DNA of 29,424 nucleotides, from NCBI GenBank assembly GCA_027596195.1, contig JADGJG010000232.1, positions 1-29,424 of the forward strand, read 5' to 3'. The number at the start of each line of letters is the position of its first letter. Position 1 is the stretch's first letter. Position numbers and translations under genes: made by a program. Shown here piece by piece: positions 27,985-29,424 of this stretch. Under the pieces are notes generated by a model. It did not search any database. It worked only from the letters and a program-made list of their open reading frames with translations, and was not told the origin of the DNA. The stretch is from Podochytrium sp. JEL0797 (taxonomy: Eukaryota > Chytridiomycota > Chytridiomycetes > Chytridiales > Chytriomycetaceae).

Positions 27985-29424
27985 ATGGACTTTCTCTTTG
28001 GGCGATCGACGCCGCAGAAGGAAAACGCAGCGGGAAACAAGAATGCCTCAGATGTCGAGGCTCTGCGCAAAAACAACAAGGCCCTGGGTAAGTACAATTT
28101 TTTTCTCTAGAGAAGGATGCTTACACCTCTCTATCCATTGGTATCCTCTACCTCTCTATCCATCGATACCTCTTCAGAAGCACAAGCGCAGGCTGAGCGT
28201 GACAGCAAGGCCTCGCTGGTTGAAGGTAGGCCTTGTCTCTGCTTTCAGTCGGTTGCTAAGCACACTTCCAGAAAACGAACGGCTCAAGCGAGAAATCGAC
28301 ACTGTGCGCAGATCCTCGATCCCACACACAAAGGTGCGCCCTGTCTTTTGCCTTCGCACTTGAAAACAAAGTCCAAACAAACCCACCCCCCAGCACCACA
28401 CGCTCCCCTCCTCGCTCCCTTCGTCGTCCAAACTCCCCATGCCCGACACCTCCTCGTCCCTTCCCAAGGCGCGCGGCATTCCGATCCCAGTGTCCTCGCT
28501 GCGCCGCATCCCGACCTGCAAAGCCGTCCCTTCCTCCTCGGGCCGCGCATCCCCAGACACACCCTCCTCCTCAGTACAACCCGCCTCCCTCTTGGACCGT
28601 CTGAACGCCGCAGAGGCAGAGGCATCCGACCTCAAAGCAAAGAGTCTCGAGTTGACTGTCACAACGCGTTCCAAAGACGCGGAAATTGCGCGTCTCAACG
28701 ACGCTTTGGCGCAAAAACACAGAGCGTATGTTCAGGCGGATGCGTTGCTGCAGCAGATGGCGGCTGAGAACGACAAGAGCGCGTGTGGCATGTGTACGGA
28801 GCAGACTACGGAAGTGATTCGGTTGAAGGCGGAGGTGGGGCGGGTTGAACGTGAATTGAGGGAGGCGAAGAGGGTGTTGGAGGTGGCTTCTGCAAAGAGT
28901 GGATGTAGGGATGCGATGGATGTAGATGAACGGAATGTGTTGGTGTCGATGGAGTTGCGGTTGAGGGAGGCGCAGGAGCAGTTGAAACAAGCGAATGACA
29001 AGATGGCGGCGTCTGACATGGAAGATCAGATGCGGACGGATGAGATTGAACAAATGAGGGAGCAGTTGGATGTGTATCGCGCGCGGATTGGGTTCCTGGA
29101 GACGGAAAAGTCGGCCGAGAGTTTGAAGGATCAACAACGCGCATTGGAGTTGCAGCAGCGTGCTGCGGAGTTGGAGAGGCAGTTGGCGGAGTCCAAGGTG
29201 CGGTTTGATGAGCGGGCGGGGTCGCTGGCGTTCGAGTTTTCTGCGTTGCGAGGCGAGACGGAGACTGCTGAGGCTGCTTTGAAGGAGAAATTAGCGGCGA
29301 CGGAGATGCAACTCAAGCAGGCGAGTGCGGCCAAGGAGCAGATTGAACGCACGGCCAAATCGAACTTGATGCAAGCCGAGCAGTACGTGAACCAACAGCA
29401 AACCCTGATCAATGTCCTGCAAGA
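27985..29424 (+). CDS. Coiled-coil protein, N-terminal part (runs off the window)
   Basis: Exons are 27985-28087, 28178-28225, 28272-28333 and 28394 to the window end, open for about 414 codons. It begins MDFLFGRSTPQKENAA, then a short helix (DVEALRKNNKALEAQAQAER) and ENERLKREIDTVRRSS. A Ser/Pro-rich linker follows (SLPSSLPSSSK..., SSSGRASPDTPSSS). From about residue 150 it is a nearly continuous heptad-type coiled coil (LKAEVGRVERELREAKRVLE, DEIEQMREQLDVYRARIGFL, QQRAAELERQLAESK), reaching AEQYVNQQQTLINVLQ at the edge. A CGMC pair lies between coils. Likely cytoskeletal or scaffold protein, but no family signature identifies it. Short introns (90, 46, 60 nt) were placed by frame continuity. 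Confidence 0.75.

Overview
This window looks like nuclear DNA of an early-diverging (zoosporic, chytrid-like) fungus. The genes are dense and mostly multi-exon. I could place about 48 introns, most of them 46-98 nt with GT..AG ends, and intergenic gaps are often under 150 bp. The gene set includes an Integrator subunit 6 homologue, fungal-type ankyrin and bestrophin-family proteins, an ER 3-hydroxyacyl-CoA dehydratase and a secreted tyrosinase. The fungal assignment is an inference from gene content and intron style, because no rRNA or marker gene is present. All exon joins were derived by hand from reading-frame continuity and family motifs.

Layout, left to right. A uridine kinase (minus strand, 3' end cut by the window) comes first. 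It is followed by a decayed Ala/Lys/Gln-rich remnant and two intact tandem paralogues (2241-4561 and 4901-6336). Each intact gene encodes a signal peptide, a Reeler-like extracellular domain and a long low-complexity Ala-rich tail. Next come an INTS6 homologue (6673-11378), a methylmalonate-semialdehyde dehydrogenase (11483-13492) and two tandem bestrophin-family membrane proteins (13631-17006). A TMEM198/DUF4203-like membrane protein lies on the minus strand, tail-to-tail with the second bestrophin and head-to-head with an ankyrin/transmembrane protein (18399-20438). A very-long-chain 3-hydroxyacyl-CoA dehydratase (minus) is head-to-head with a GT31-like glycosyltransferase that has a frame break. 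A secreted tyrosinase (minus) carries a Thr/Asn-rich repeat stalk. The region 25.2-28.0 kb has no intact protein gene but holds three tRNA genes (Glu-CTC, Leu-AAG, Ala-TGC, all minus) and what looks like a decayed gene. The window ends inside a coiled-coil protein gene.

Most of these are ordinary housekeeping or membrane genes with no evident shared pathway. The least ordinary part is 1.4-6.3 kb, a young tandem family of secreted Reeler-like proteins. The globular parts and intron positions are conserved between copies, while the C-terminal tails have expanded independently into different repeats. The DNA there shows internal duplications and a third, dead copy. The family may be a cell-surface or wall protein system that changes by repeat turnover, but its function cannot be read from the sequence.
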